DNA from: Paramacrobiotus metropolitanus
Taxonomy: Eukaryota; Tardigrada; Eutardigrada; Parachela; Macrobiotidae
Direction of reading: 5' to 3'
Length of the DNA stretch: 64,000 bases
Assembly (NCBI RefSeq): GCF_019649055.1
Contig: NW_026570373.1
Span: 209,665 to 273,664, forward strand
In this document: positions 32,699-44,465 of the stretch, in pieces
Layout: each line of letters opens with the position of its first letter
How positions within the stretch are numbered: position 1 is the stretch's first letter
The notes under the pieces: model-generated
The model's database searches: none
Seen by the model: the letters and a program-made list of their open reading frames with translations, nothing else
What the model was told of the DNA's origin: nothing
Program-made: the position numbers and the translations under genes

Positions 32699-33463
32699 CA
32701 TCGAGGGTCGCCGGATATACTAACAAATGTCTTGCTCCTTAACCTTTTACAAATCCAGACATCCGGTTCGAGGATTCTGTTAATGCTGTCACGGCTACCA
32801 CATTGATACCTAAGGGAACATTCCCAATTATTATTACAATTAAGGCAAGGGAACGTGTCGCTGCGATACGGTACTGACCGTCTCGTTGCGGGGAATGCCT
32901 TTACGCCAGCAATATCGATATGAGGAAAACGCGTAATAGATAATGGGAGGTTGGGTTTGAAATTGCCGGGTATTGAATTAAGCGATGGTTCCGCATAAGG
33001 TAGAGCATTGTCATTAGCACACAAAGCATGTCCGTCAGACAGCCCCAAAAAGCTTAAGAAACTCGTAGAAACGAATGTTCCCAATCAGTTGGTACGGCTT
33101 CCAATAGCGGAAACCGAAACCGTTCATGCTTGTCTTTACTTTTAATCGGTACTTGAATACCTAATCCAACCGGTGTTGCCTGCGTTGATCGACGAAACTG
33201 TGGCACTATGAGCGAAATCACGTAATTACCTGTCCAATGATTCAGTAAGACAACATGTACCAAAATTGTACACTTCCCAATCGCGGTGGCCGTATCAGAG
33301 CCACCCAGTCCCTTGCCGTAATAATACTCGTACAATTAGTTCGATATTTCCCCGGGCATCAACGCGGTAGGCCGGAACAGCATCAACAGTATAGCCGAAC
33401 CGGATGTCTGGATTGCTATTTTAACAGGAAGACGCCGTTAGTAGATAATGCGGACCCTCGATG
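32699..33463. mobile_element. 765-bp fold-back element with long diverged arms
   Basis: The ends CATCGAGGGTC and GACCCTCGATG are complementary. Inverted similarity continues for about 200 bp, including AATCCAGACATCCGGTTCG in both arms and GGCAAGGGA followed by GATACGG. No target duplication or transposase is evident. Open frames here are likely by-products. Confidence 0.6.
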
Positions 33464-34314
33464 ATCAACTGATAGAAGATGAGAGTAAGTAAACCGAGCG
33501 GCTACCTTAACCTCAAACATTCCGACCTTAACCCGTCCACCATACTGATAATTTTGACTGTCTGGGTGGCGCATACAGATAGGGTCGTTTCAAGACACAT
33601 ATTAAGTATTATCGCCTAACGCGTATGAGCGATTGCCATCCGAGTAACCTGTTTTCTCGTGGACATGACTTTCTTATCAAAAATCGTTTATTTTTCCGAA
33701 TTATGCGAACAATGAACATTATCCTGAAATTTTTTCGTTCTTAAATAAAACAAACCTCTCATGAGTCTGCAACACTTCTAATAAAAAATCAAGGAAAAAT
33801 TACAAAAAAACAATAAAACAGAAAAAGACAAAAGTAATAATAATTAATTAAATAATCAAATTAAGAAAAAAATAAATTAGTAACGAGGTTAATATTTTCA
33901 ATTGTAAATGTGCCGTTTGGAAGCAGAGGCTTAGCAGTCTGATCCGCAACCGACCGATCGGCCACCACGACACATATAAAAATGCGGCATAAATCGGAGA
34001 TTAATTCGAGTATCAATTTACTTGTAGCAAACGATTTTGATTTCAGTCGATCAGTTCTTCCGGGAGCAAAAAAACAACACTCAACACTTCACCACTATTA
34101 AACACAATCAACACCCAACACCACCTACAAAATTCCCGATAATTTAACCAGAACATGCTAAACTCTTAAAACAGACCGACACTGTATCATGGGCACTTGA
34201 TCAGAAAAGGGACACATCTCGCCACCCGAAACATTCGTCAACATTTTGGCCTCAAAACACACGCAAAGGTGTCACACAACGGGGAACCAGTCCGCGTCCA
34301 GAACGGGGGGTGTT
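33464..34314. other. 3' flank of the glycerol-3-phosphate dehydrogenase gene
   Basis: AT-rich. A possible polyadenylation signal for the minus-strand gene (AATAAA, complement of 33687-33692) lies about 0.6 kb past the stop; weak support. Confidence 0.35.
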
Positions 34315-37300
34315 TCACTTGTGGACGGGATGGTTGCGGAGGTGGTCCAGCAGCTCCTTGGCCGGGATCTCCTTGACACAGATGCGGTGGACGGTGGTGA
34401 AGAGGGGGAACTCGTTCTCGCGGCCCTTGGCCTTCAGGAAGTGGTTGACCTCCTCGGCGGTCCCGGGGCCCTGCAGCAGCTGCCCGTTCAGCATCTCGTC
34501 CTGCAGCTGCTTCACCGTCTAAGAAACAAATACATCCCAACGGGTCAATTAACGGCTGAACCCAGAAAAGTACAAATAAAAAGAGTTTATAACGCTCTAC
34601 AACATACAAGTTTACAAAAAGTAAGTATAAATTTATCAGAAAATTAAAAATAAAAGTTCTTCAAATGTACAAATTTACAAAAAGTATAAACTTATTATTT
34701 GCATGCATTAAATTACAATTTAACAAGTATTTGATCGTAACAAATGTGCACAGAATTACAAAATAACTACCCAATAACAGATATCAAAAAATGAGTTCAT
34801 CAGAAAATCATGTGTAAAAAATTCCAAATAATTATTAAAAAAAGTGCAGATTACTAGTTTGTAATTTTCTGTACACGACAATTTATGAAATTACAATCAC
34901 AAAGTAGCTGATCGGAACAAATTTGTACAAAATTACAAACACTGTTAATAATTCCAATTACAAATTTTCAGAAATGAGATTACAACTGGAAAATTATCTG
35001 TACAAAATTACAAATGTAAACAAGGCAAATCACAAATCTCTAAAAATAAAATTACAATAATTAGAACATGATCTGCACTTTACACACTCGTGCAAAATTA
35101 CAGCTGGAAAAACAACAAAAAATTATCGATGGCGCCGACAAACAACAAAATTTTCAATAAACTATAACATTCATGAAGTTAACCAAAACTAGAAGCCAAG
35201 AAGAAAATTAAAAATACCGATTTAAAAAATAATACTGTAATGGTGTAAAATTTTTTTTACAAACTGGGAGTAATTATGAAAATATTTGTTTGCATATGTG
35301 CAGGTTTAAAGGCCCACGTAATAGCCATCGTACTACAAAGTCAGCTAATTCCGCTGTATTTACTATTTACAGAACGATCACCATTGAATTCTACCATTCT
35401 GCTTCCAGCGATGACTACAGCAGAAACTACTGCAAATCTACTCCCGCCAAATAATAATCAGTAATCATAAAAAAAGCAAACATTATGACATTTTCGCGAA
35501 CAATTTAAAAGAAATAAATTAACATCTGTAAAACAACGAACTGCACAGGAATTAAAAGTAGAAAAGCCAAACAATCATTATTTCCAAAAATTACAAGATC
35601 AACGCATGCAACCAGCTCAACTTATCCAATTCTGAAACTTATTTTCTTCCTATTGTTATTAATTATTAGAAAACAAAAAGCAGAAACACTCCAGAAGATT
35701 TTAATTTAACGGCATTTCAATTCGCGATCCATGAACGGCGGAATCTACCCGTCCTATTGCCCTTAAATACAGCCAATGCACTACGATATTTTTCTACACA
35801 ACATCGTGTCAACTGCTTAATAAGGCTACTAGTTACAGCTGCCGTATAAAACAGTCTTTTAAAAATCAAAAAATAATCGAAAGTAAAAAGAAACAATCGG
35901 AATAATCCAAAAAATAATCAACCTAATAATGAAAAACAATTTATCATTAATAGATTAAAATAAATAAATAATAACTTCAAAATCATAAAAGCTTATACAG
36001 ACAAAATAATGGATTAAATATCAGATTATTAACTGAAAATAATCTTAAAAATCACGAATAAATTTAATATTTTGCCAGAACAAATTTGCCAACCTTGTCG
36101 GGCTGTTTGGCGAAGGCCTCCGCGCACTTGCGGTTGCGTCCGCCGAAGGACGACGTAATGACGTCGGCCACACCGCAGCTCTCCAGGAAGGTCTCGCGGG
36201 ATCCGCCCGGGAAGAACTTCTCGGCGAAATCGATCATCTCCATGATTCCCAGTCGGATCACCGCCGCTTTCGTGTTGCCGGCTTTTTCTCCATACAGTCC
36301 GTCAATTAATCCCGCCGCGAACGCCACAATGTTCTGTTGCAATCAGACCATCAACAATAAATGTGCGTTTAACTGACAATTTAATTCATCCATTAAATAT
36401 CCATTTAATTGATCCGAAACGCCATTTAATGCATTAACGGCAATTTGGATAATTACCTTTAATGCGCCTGACAATTCCGCATTGGCCACGTCATTCACCA
36501 CCGTCACGCGGAAGTTCTCCGTCTGAATCGCGTCGCGGAATAATCGGCCGTGTTCTACATTCTTGAAGGCTAAAAATTCCAACAATGCGTCAGTAACACA
36601 TGCAAATAAACGCAAACCTGTTTTAAAAAAATACCAATCTATTTAATTTACACACGAACAGCTAAGAAAATTCATTTCAACAAAACAATGCATGTGATTG
36701 CTTTTTATTTATAAACAACAGTTACTGTAAAATACTTAATTATAAAAATAATAAAAAAAACCTATGAAGCTGAAATTTGTGAAAATATTCCAACTTAAGG
36801 CGTAATAATTACTATTAAGTTGATAATGACGAAGCCGATCGTAAAATTTCACAGCTAGACAAGAAAACAGCCGAAAATATGCCACAGTAGGCAAAATATT
36901 GGCTACTGCAAGTACAGGTCAAACAAGAGCAAGGCGATGTAAAAAATTAGCCTGATATAAAAAGTTCAAATGTGCGGAGCGATCAGGTACGCCGAAATTT
37001 CTTTAAAAAAACTAGTAATAAATTAAATTTAAGACAAATGGGTAATCATAACGATGAGCGCTCTTGAAGCATCAGTTTTATTTTACGCCACATCCAACTA
37101 GCGAAAATAAGGGATACTGCAGCAAAGAGGTGATTTTGCAGTGTAGTGAGTAGTGGCCGAGGTCAAAAATGTTATGAAAGCAACTTGTTACAAAAGCCGT
37201 CAATAATTTGCATTAAAATTGTTGTCCTTTTTACTTGCTTTTTAGATTACAGATACGTAAACACAAAAAAATTATCTTATGAATTAACTGAAATTTAAAG

Positions 37301-39169
37301 TGAAATTTTAATGGGAAATTAATTTAATTAATTGAACTTACGTAAGAAGGGTGAAAAATAGTTTTTTTGTCAGTTTATTTAAACCATTATAAGCTGATAT
37401 TACTGGGAAATTAATTTAATTAACCGAAACTACGTAAGCAGAGTAAACAATAATTATTCTGTCAATTTATTTAAACCTTAATAAGCTGATATTAATGGGA
37501 AATTAATTTAATCAACCGAACCTACTTAAGGAGGGTGAAATAAATATTTTGTCAAATTAATTCAAATCTAAACTGCTATTTAATTACAAAACGATTGCAA
37601 CCGTACCGATGGTGGTCTCGCAGAAGGATCCGGCGGCCACCTCGTTGGCGATGTTGGCGCCCATGAGCACGCCGACCTCGACGCCCAGCTGTTCCTTGAT
37701 GATGTCGGAGATGAGCCCGATCTTGCCCGGTTCGGGATTATTCAGACCCTTGACCAGGGACAGCGCGATGGCGCCGCTCTTCACCTTCCCCACCAGCTGC
37801 TTGCAGCTGCGCGCGATGAACTGGTGCGGCAGGACGAAGACCAGCAGATCCGCGTCCTCCGCTGCTTTCAGGATGTCCGGCTCGGCGATCTACCGACAAA
37901 TGAACGGCGTACACTAGTCGCTGCACGCAGCAACAGGGATAATAACACAGGGTAAAAAATACTTTTTATTAACACTACCCGTAGTGTCTGTAAATGTAAA
38001 GACGGCTAATATTGGATATGACGCATCTGTTTTGTTAGCCGTTATACTACGATTCAACGCACTCCGACATGTTGTTGGCTACCCACAACAAAAATAGTAA
38101 TTTAATAACAGAAACACACCGCATAAAAAATTGAACAAAAATTACAAAACAAATACTAAAGTAATTAAATTCTAACGGAAGCCCACTGAAAAAAACTGCG
38201 GACTGCGGAACTGTTACATAACATGATAACGGCCAGAAATAAACAAACAAAAAGCGTTCTGTAGTCTGTACAGACCACAAACCAGCGTTAGAGAAAATTA
38301 CCACTAACGAATTAACGTAAATCACAAGAGTAATAAAACTGCAATAAATAAAAAAAACAAAACGAAATAAAAAATTTATAAAATAATATTATTAATAAAA
38401 CAGGATGAAAAACCTAAAAATAAAAAAAACAAAACGAGACAAAATCAATAAACAAATGAAAACAAAACGAGACAAAATCAAAACAAAACGAGACAAAAAA
38501 ATAGAATAGCGAGTCAAAATTAAAACAAATTCTTAATAAAATAAAATAATAAACATAAAAATGAAAAAAACCAAAATTTGATGAGTAATTTAATTCACCG
38601 ACACAGTTTTTCTCTCCTGCTTCAGCTAGCTGTGCAAACACATAAAAAAGTCCTGCGTACCCAGCTGAGAACAGAAAAAATAAGATAAAAACAGAATAAC
38701 CAAGCACAATCGAAAAATCGTGCGTATTTCCGATTTCGAACAAAATTTTCGAAAATAAATGTTTTCGTTTCGGTTTATAATTTTTTAAATTAATTACTAC
38801 GCTGACATACGACATTCTCCGGGAGCTTCTGGCCAGGGAGGTACTTGACGTTCTCATGATCCTGGTTGATAATCTCCGTCAACTTGCGCCCGTTAATCAT
38901 CTCCTCGAAAACCCACATGCGCACTTCACGGTGGAACTTGGTCTGCTCCTTCTGCAGATTCCCCCCGATCACCGCCGCAATGGCACTGCCCCTGCATCAC
39001 AAAATCACACATCTTCAACCCACTATCGCTCAGAAGCAGACGCTTGTGAAAAGCTGCACGCAAAGGCAGGGATACGAAAAAGGGATGCCAGGAGAAAGTT
39101 TCCCCAGCAGAACCAGTAAACTCACCAGTTCCCCGAGCCTATAATGGCCACACGCTTCTGCTCCGACAT
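34315..39169 (-). CDS. GPD1: Cytosolic NAD+-dependent glycerol-3-phosphate dehydrogenase, six exons
   Basis: It interconverts dihydroxyacetone phosphate and glycerol-3-phosphate with NAD(H), linking glycolysis to lipid and glycerol synthesis in the cytosol. Exons from the start: 39169-39126, 38991-38811, 37889-37607, 36569-36457, 36333-36094, 34518-34315, giving 354 codons, close to the usual ~350. All junctions keep frame and have GT and AG ends; the fifth donor (GTTGGC) is weak. Seen in the product: NAD-binding GSGNWGSA at residues 11-18, VLPHQF at 94-99, SLVKG with Lys122, [20 protein letters not shown] with Lys207, and [14 protein letters not shown] at 227-240 with the substrate-binding Asn, Thr and Arg. 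The ATG is chosen because [15 protein letters not shown] is the family's N-terminus. No peroxisomal SKL; it ends HPVHK. Sugar-alcohol metabolism of this kind matters in desiccation-tolerant animals, but nothing in the gene itself shows that. Confidence 0.95.
34519..36093 (-). other. Intron 5 of the GPD1 gene
   Basis: AT-rich. Between about 34660 and 35110 words of the form CAAAATTACAAA recur irregularly. No coding signal seen. Confidence 0.6.
37312..37575. repeat. 92-bp tandem repeat in intron 3 of GPD1
   Basis: Copies begin TGGGAAATTAATTTAAT at 37312, 37404 and 37496 (exact 92-bp period) and include ACGTAAG and AAGCTGATATTA. The third copy is diverged at its end. Confidence 0.9.
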
Positions 39170-39722
39170 GCTGCTTAGGGATAAATTGCTCGCCCGAAAT
39201 GATCCACGAACAAATATACTGGAAAACAGTAATTTAAAAGAACGATCGTGCGCAAATAAGAGGAGTGTGACGACGATGGGCGCAATATTCCACAGTATCT
39301 GGCAGCGCAATCGACGACAACTTTGGACTTTTTCCCCAGCCTTCCCAAGTTGCAGTGGCCTGGAGAGAAAAGCGTCACCACTGTAGCACACGCATGACGG
39401 GGGTGGTTGCACTGGTAGCAGAGGATAATTCAAGCTGGTCTGCGTCTGTACCTGTATGTCACACGCTGTGTGCACGGCAACTACAGGGAAACAGCAGAAA
39501 TATACTTATCCGGTGTGTTCAGCCAGCGCAGTGGCCAACCGCCCTGATGCAAGATAGCGAGTTTTTACTGTACTGCAGGCTGCAGCTAGCCGCAAGCTGC
39601 GACTCAACTTCCACTTCCTGTGCGATCCGTTACAGTGTTACTAATAATTTTTTCTTCCCGCGTAACTTTTAGAGTACTGACTGCAGCGTTTGTTTCTATC
39701 GTCTTGCAGTTGCTAAATAAGA
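39170..39722. other. Divergent spacer between GPD1 (minus) and the tandem array (plus)
   Basis: Must hold the GPD1 promoter and 5' leader, but no clear TATA box was found. The right part flanks exon 1 of unit 1. Confidence 0.4.
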
Positions 39723-40739
39723 ATGCATATTTATGGAGGAAAATATTTTGAATCTCATCCCGTATATCAGTGGAACTGCGTGGATGTACCTCTTCCAGCA
39801 TGGTGAAGTGATCAACGTGGCGGAGAACGGGCTGATCGTGGATTTCCAGTGCAGCGAACAGCGCTCACAGTTGGTCAGCCACGACAAAATCTTCAGCGCA
39901 TTCATCGCCCCGCATTCCGTTCCGTATCGCTCGTGGTATGATGAAATTGACGGGAACTCCGCGGTGACGGAGAATGTCCACGTGCAGGTGTTGTGGCGCT
40001 CGCATCCGGGGGCTCCGTGGCTGTGGTATCCTGGTCGGCTGCTCAGTCGGGCCCTGTTTTACCCGTGTGCCACCATCACATTTCTCATTGCCGAAGTTCA
40101 GCATGATGGCTGGTCAGCCGCCGAGCTGTTCCCCGTCAACCAGGTGCGTTTTCCGCCGTCCGAGGAAGATCTGGCCAAACGAGCGCTGCCGGCGAACGCC
40201 TTCGTGTTACGGCAGTCTCGTTTGCGGGAGAATTATTGGCCGACCGATACTTCCTTCAATCAACACTTTGAGGCGATCCGGTGTGTGCATATTGTATCTA
40301 CTCGCAACCACATGATAGAGTACCTGCAGCGCTGTGATGCGCAACCACTGACGGAAGAGAAATGGGTGCGATGGGTACGTAATTCACAGTACAGGTACAT
40401 ACCAGTACGTCTTCAAGTACAGTAATTATGAAGATACCTGCAAATGTAGTTTGAGAAACAGACAAAAGCCGCGGACGACTTTCCTGCTTTTTTAATAATA
40501 ATTTGCAGTGAATTTTAAAATTTTGTTAACCGTAAACTGCTAATTATTAACCCTAATTTTGCTAACCGTGTTGTTTTCGATGTCTTTTACATTTTTTAAA
40601 TTCTGGCGAAAATTAATTATGATAGACAAAATTAAGTAATAAGCCTTAACGAATCTGAAATTTAAAAAAATGTAAACTTCAAAAAATTTCAGGCAGCTCA
40701 GCTTTATAGAATAACGCTTCACATCAGCCCACATCGGCA

Positions 40740-41370
40740 ATCTTCTCGATGACGAAACTAAACACGAAAATCTCTATTGGTTTGCGTCTTGGAGCAGATA
40801 TTTGCAGGAAAACCACATAACTGCACCAAATGCCATAAAGGGTGGACAAGCTCGGACACCACGGGCTATCGTGCAGCTACTCAGCCGGTAGACATGCGCC
40901 ACGGAGGACTAAACAATATCGTGTGTCGCGTGTTTCAGCCGGAATTCCAGCTAAGCTTGAACCACGCGGCACTTCGTCAACCACAGATCAACGCCCAGAC
41001 GGTTGTACGCAATCCGCCTGGAAAAGAGGGATGTGCCTGGCCTGGGATGGGTGGTAACGTGCGTCGACACAATGGCCCTTTCCCATCGCCCGTCAACGTC
41101 GGTTACGGCAGGTGCTGCTGCTGTTCAAGCGGTGAACGAATCGCGACATTATGCATGTTACAAGGGCGCTACATCTTTTCTCCGATCGCCTTCGAGACGA
41201 TGGGACCCTGGGCCTGATGGGCTATCGCCATTGTAAAGAGTTGGGGCTTTAAAAGACTGCAGCACGGAGCGTCGATCGCATGAATTTCTGCGCCAGCGGC
41301 TTTCGCTCAAATCAGCGCGGATGCAACATCTATCCTTGGCACGATGGACGGAGTGGATAGTTTAAATGAA
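40740..41370 (+). pseudogene. Retrotransposon (non-LTR type) C-terminal fragment in intron 1 of unit 1
   Basis: The frame around 41150-41217 reads YIFSPIAFETMGPW, and 41283-41348 reads FLRQRLSL then (one base shifted) ISADATSILGTM. From memory, this order (FxPxAxETxGxW, then QRLS, then a small-residue block ending LGT) is typical of the C-terminal end of reverse-transcriptase polyproteins in invertebrate genomes. Upstream frames in 40777-41130 look like the preceding region but contain stops. Dead fragment on the same strand as the host gene. Confidence 0.55.
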
Positions 41371-42809
41371 GTTTTGCTGTTGTGAATAATATCACGTGTT
41401 TGTTTTTCTTCCACCTGATCTGGCCACGTTGATTATTAATAAAGAAAAAGGAGCTTTATAGAACAAACATAACGCAATTAAAATTCTATCAAAACAAATG
41501 GATGTCGTGGAATTCTTTGCTATGTATTTCTCGTGCACGCTGCAACTCTTTTCTGATGTTGTTTAGAGAAACGATTACGATTTGATCCGCAAATATATCG
41601 CAGAGCTCCAGGCAAAGGAAAACGCCCAACCGAATGGCTCTGGCATGCCGTCAGTGGGCGCCGGTGTGAAGCGCAAAAACCCCGGCGACGACGCACCGCC
41701 TGAAACCGGGCGGGTTATTCCCACCGAGACGCATCTGCTGCGCGAGATCTTCCAGTCACTGGACACCGTCAGCCGTCAGCAACTGCGTCGCGTGTGTCCG
41801 CTGTGGAACTCCGTCTTGACCGGCGCCGACAGCGCTCACACGGTCCGGGTCTCCTTCGACAGATGCAACGCAATGGTCCCCTCTGCGCATTCGCGCCCGG
41901 ACCCGGAGAACTTCCTGCGGGTGTACTTCGCGGTGGGTGGTATGCTCAGGGCCATTGCTCCCGCCACGCAACGGCTGATTATCGAGGAGGTGTGCAATGA
42001 GCTCCTATTCCATGTGGTGATCGTCATTCGCTGGTTGTTGCGGCATCTCCACATCCGCCAGCTCATCCTCCACCGGGTGGACCTTAACTGGGATGATCGC
42101 CTGACCGAGTTTCCCATTGCGGCGGCGTATAAGGGGGAGGGGCGGGTGTGTATCCGGCGTCTGGCGGCGGCCCTGTCAGCACTGGCGCCGTTCTGCGATG
42201 AAGTACGGCTTTGGCATTGTGCATTCAGTTGCAGTGGCCGGATGAAGGCCGTTATTCCGCAAGCCAGGATTCGGCTAGATGCAGCGGATATTGCCGGGCA
42301 GTTCTAGGATATCTATGAGGCCCATTTGTCGCGTGAGGGGTTGTGTCGGGAGGCAGTGGCCGAATGGATTCGCAGAGGGTCAAGAGGATTCCGCAAAATG
42401 GTCGCGGAGGTAAAACGTCACTAAAACCCCGTATACAAGTACGTCGCTCGATCTCCGCATGCGGTCGTACTTGCCAGTTTCTTGCTTATTATGGCATTAA
42501 ATTGTTTTGATTGTCGCTAATTATTAAGTTATTTTACGTTTCGGTAACACAAATAATCATTTTTGTCTGGAGCAAAATTAGAGGTAGCGAAAAGAGAGGT
42601 AAAGAGCCACCAAACACCATTTATGTGTAACTCGATCTGCGCTTGCGGAGGTATTTGATTTGCTGTTGCATATTTTTTGCTTTATTGTTTAATTTAATTT
42701 TTGTTAGTCACTAATTTACTACTTCACGTTTTGGTGATGAGAATTGTGAAATTCTGTCTGAGGTCAAGTTGGAATTATCTTAGGAAATTGCACTTTTTGC
42801 TTGGTTCAA

Positions 42810-43056
42810 GGGAAGTGATGCGGCACATGGTACCAAATTTGGGTACATGTATTTTTATAAAAACGTTTATTGTCCGCATTCTTTACACTTCTTTTCATAT
42901 TTTGGTTTCATTCGGTACTGGTGATTGTGGCCAAATGATTTGTATGCAGTGGTGTCAAAACGTTTGCGCGCGCAACATTGTGAATGTACGGTACATTATT
43001 GTACCGCGTCTTACGTAATGTACACGAAATTGGTACCTTATACCGGGTCACTTCCC
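42810..43056. mobile_element. 247-bp fold-back related to the 488-1332 element
   Basis: Ends GGGAAGTGATGCGGCACATGG and, inverted, GGGAAGTGACCCGGTATAAGG. Both arms then contain GGTACCAAATTT-type sequence as in the 488-1332 element. The right flank is TTAA (43057-43060) and the left TCAA. It lies in intron 2 of unit 1. Confidence 0.75.
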
Positions 43057-43106
43057 TTAAATAAAATATGGAAATTAAAATTTAAACGTGGATGTTTGTC
43101 GCCTAG

Positions 43107-43307
43107 TTTCTCCATGGTTACCAGAGTTGTGACCCGCGACTGACGACGCATTATCGTGGCAGAGAGTGGACCGAGGAGAATCTGAACGATCTGGATATCT
43201 CCAAGCTGACCACGGTTACGTTGCGAGCTTTGCTAGAAGTCCTTCCCTTAGAATGGGAAGTTTTCAGGGCCAAGTATAGTCAGTGTTACGATGAAGGTGA
43301 CGGTTAA
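43107..43307 (+). other. Exon 3 of unit 1 (C-terminal block)
   Basis: Acceptor CGCCTAG precedes TTTCTCCATGG. Sixty-six codons: GYQSCDPRLTTHYRG, EWTEENLNDLDISKL, TLRALLEVLPLEW, to TAA. Listed separately because gene finders may miss this short final exon. Confidence 0.75.
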
Positions 43308-43487
43308 AAATCCTGCCAGATGACGCTGCAAGCCTGCAACGGCCAGTTGGTACACGGCTACACGGCACGAAAACCTGCACCGCTGTGTTTTACTTTTGAC
43401 TAAGACAGATTTGTAGTTTTTTTCTGCCAGGGTGCAGATACTAAAGTGTAACGCTATACTCGTAGTTGAAGTTTTGGAGTTTTACTA

Positions 43488-43493
43488 AATAAA
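43488..43493 (+). terminator. Poly(A) signal, unit 1
   Basis: AATAAA about 180 bases past the stop of exon 3. Confidence 0.5.
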
Positions 43494-44356
43494 GAGTTTA
43501 TTTCTCATCTGTGCCCGACAGCCGGATGTGGTTGAACGAGGCTGGGTAGACCGCCATACGCGGGACAGAAGCGGCATTAATTTTCCAATAAATAGTGGGA
43601 AGACCCATTAGTGCAAGGGTTGCGAATTTTTGCTCAGTTATTCCGTTATAAACGGCTGCATATAAAACACTGTATAATTTCCCGGGATGCGTCTTGACAG
43701 CAGAAAGCAGACATAACTGGTAACTGTACTGGTGTAAGTATTCAGCCTGTGCAATGCCCAACCGCCCGCGTGCGAGGCTGTTAGTCTGTACTGTTCGCAG
43801 TGTTCTACAGAAAGCTCACTTCTGTGCATCGCATTAGAATTCAGCAGACTGCTTAACACTCGCCCTCGTCCATGTGCCTGGGAGGCACATTTAATCATTC
43901 AAAATTCATGGAACATTACACTAGCAGCTGACTTCCTCCTACCTAATCTGAATTCCTCAGAAAATTTGTTTTGCTTTTCACTTATTGAAACAGTTAGTAG
44001 AAATAAATGAACTGAAAACTTTAAAACTACGAATTCCAACCGCTTCCGGTTGGTGAACAAATGGCAGCCTCCCAGTCTGGCAGCGTGATTTGGCTGTGCT
44101 GCGAATTTTTATTGCGAAATCGGAAATCCTCAATTCTTTCAAATTCAATTTACCAATTGAAAAGTAACTCTCTCCACTTGTGTGCTTAAGAAAAAGGAAG
44201 AACAAAGCGTAGAAAACATTCTGCATGAATACCAGACCGTTCTATACCAGATTGGAACGAACCATGTGCTGCGCCTTCGCGGCACACAAGAACACTCCGT
44301 GTAATTAAACCATAGACGAGTGCGAGTGTTCACAATCAGTTTGCACTCACGCAGTT
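43494..44356. other. Intergenic segment shared by the array
   Basis: The part at 43690-43835 (around GCAATGCCCAACCGCCCGCG) is repeated with changes at 51395-51510 and in part near 62393-62415. These are duplicated flanks of the tandem units rather than genes. Confidence 0.6.
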
Positions 44357-44361
44357 TATAA
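44357..44361 (+). promoter_or_regulatory. Candidate TATA box of unit 2
   Basis: TATAA within AGTTTATAACTTTTA, 105 bases before the ATG. The same block is conserved upstream of unit 4 (51572-51576), with CAGTTTAGTT and TTGGTTCTCAA also shared. Confidence 0.4.
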
Positions 44362-44465
44362 CTTTTATTGTACGTTTTACTTTTCAGTTTAGTTAGTCTA
44401 AAATTTCCACCTAGCAGTACTTGCAGTATTGGTTCTCAAATTTTGTGTGCCGTTGTTAGTTAAAA

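Larger units (their letters stand above)
39723..43307 (+). pseudogene. Unit 1: Tudor/Agenet-like plus F-box family gene, subfamily A, damaged
   Basis: Exon 1 39723-40365, exon 2 41567-42409, exon 3 43107-43307, by analogy with the other units. Exon 1 begins ATGCATATTTATGG as in its relatives but has a 14-nt deletion after GTGGATGTA, so the standard frame is lost. A second ATG ten bases later (39733) is in the frame that becomes correct after the deletion, and would give MEENILNLIPYI then FQHGEVI. Exon 2 has the F-box (IPTETHLLREIFQSLD, LRRVCPLWNSVL) but a TAG replaces Trp at 42305-42307. Exon 3 is intact (LTTHYRGREWTEENL) and ends YDEGDG. A poly(A) signal is at 43488-43493. Intron 1 contains a retrotransposon fragment and intron 2 a fold-back element. 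Probably a pseudogene; a product truncated within the LRR-like tail cannot be excluded. Confidence 0.8.

Noticed and set aside
40777-41217. Host gene of 146 codons
   Set aside because: Its end matches a retrotransposon C-terminus and the frame is broken on both sides, so it is listed as a transposon fragment.
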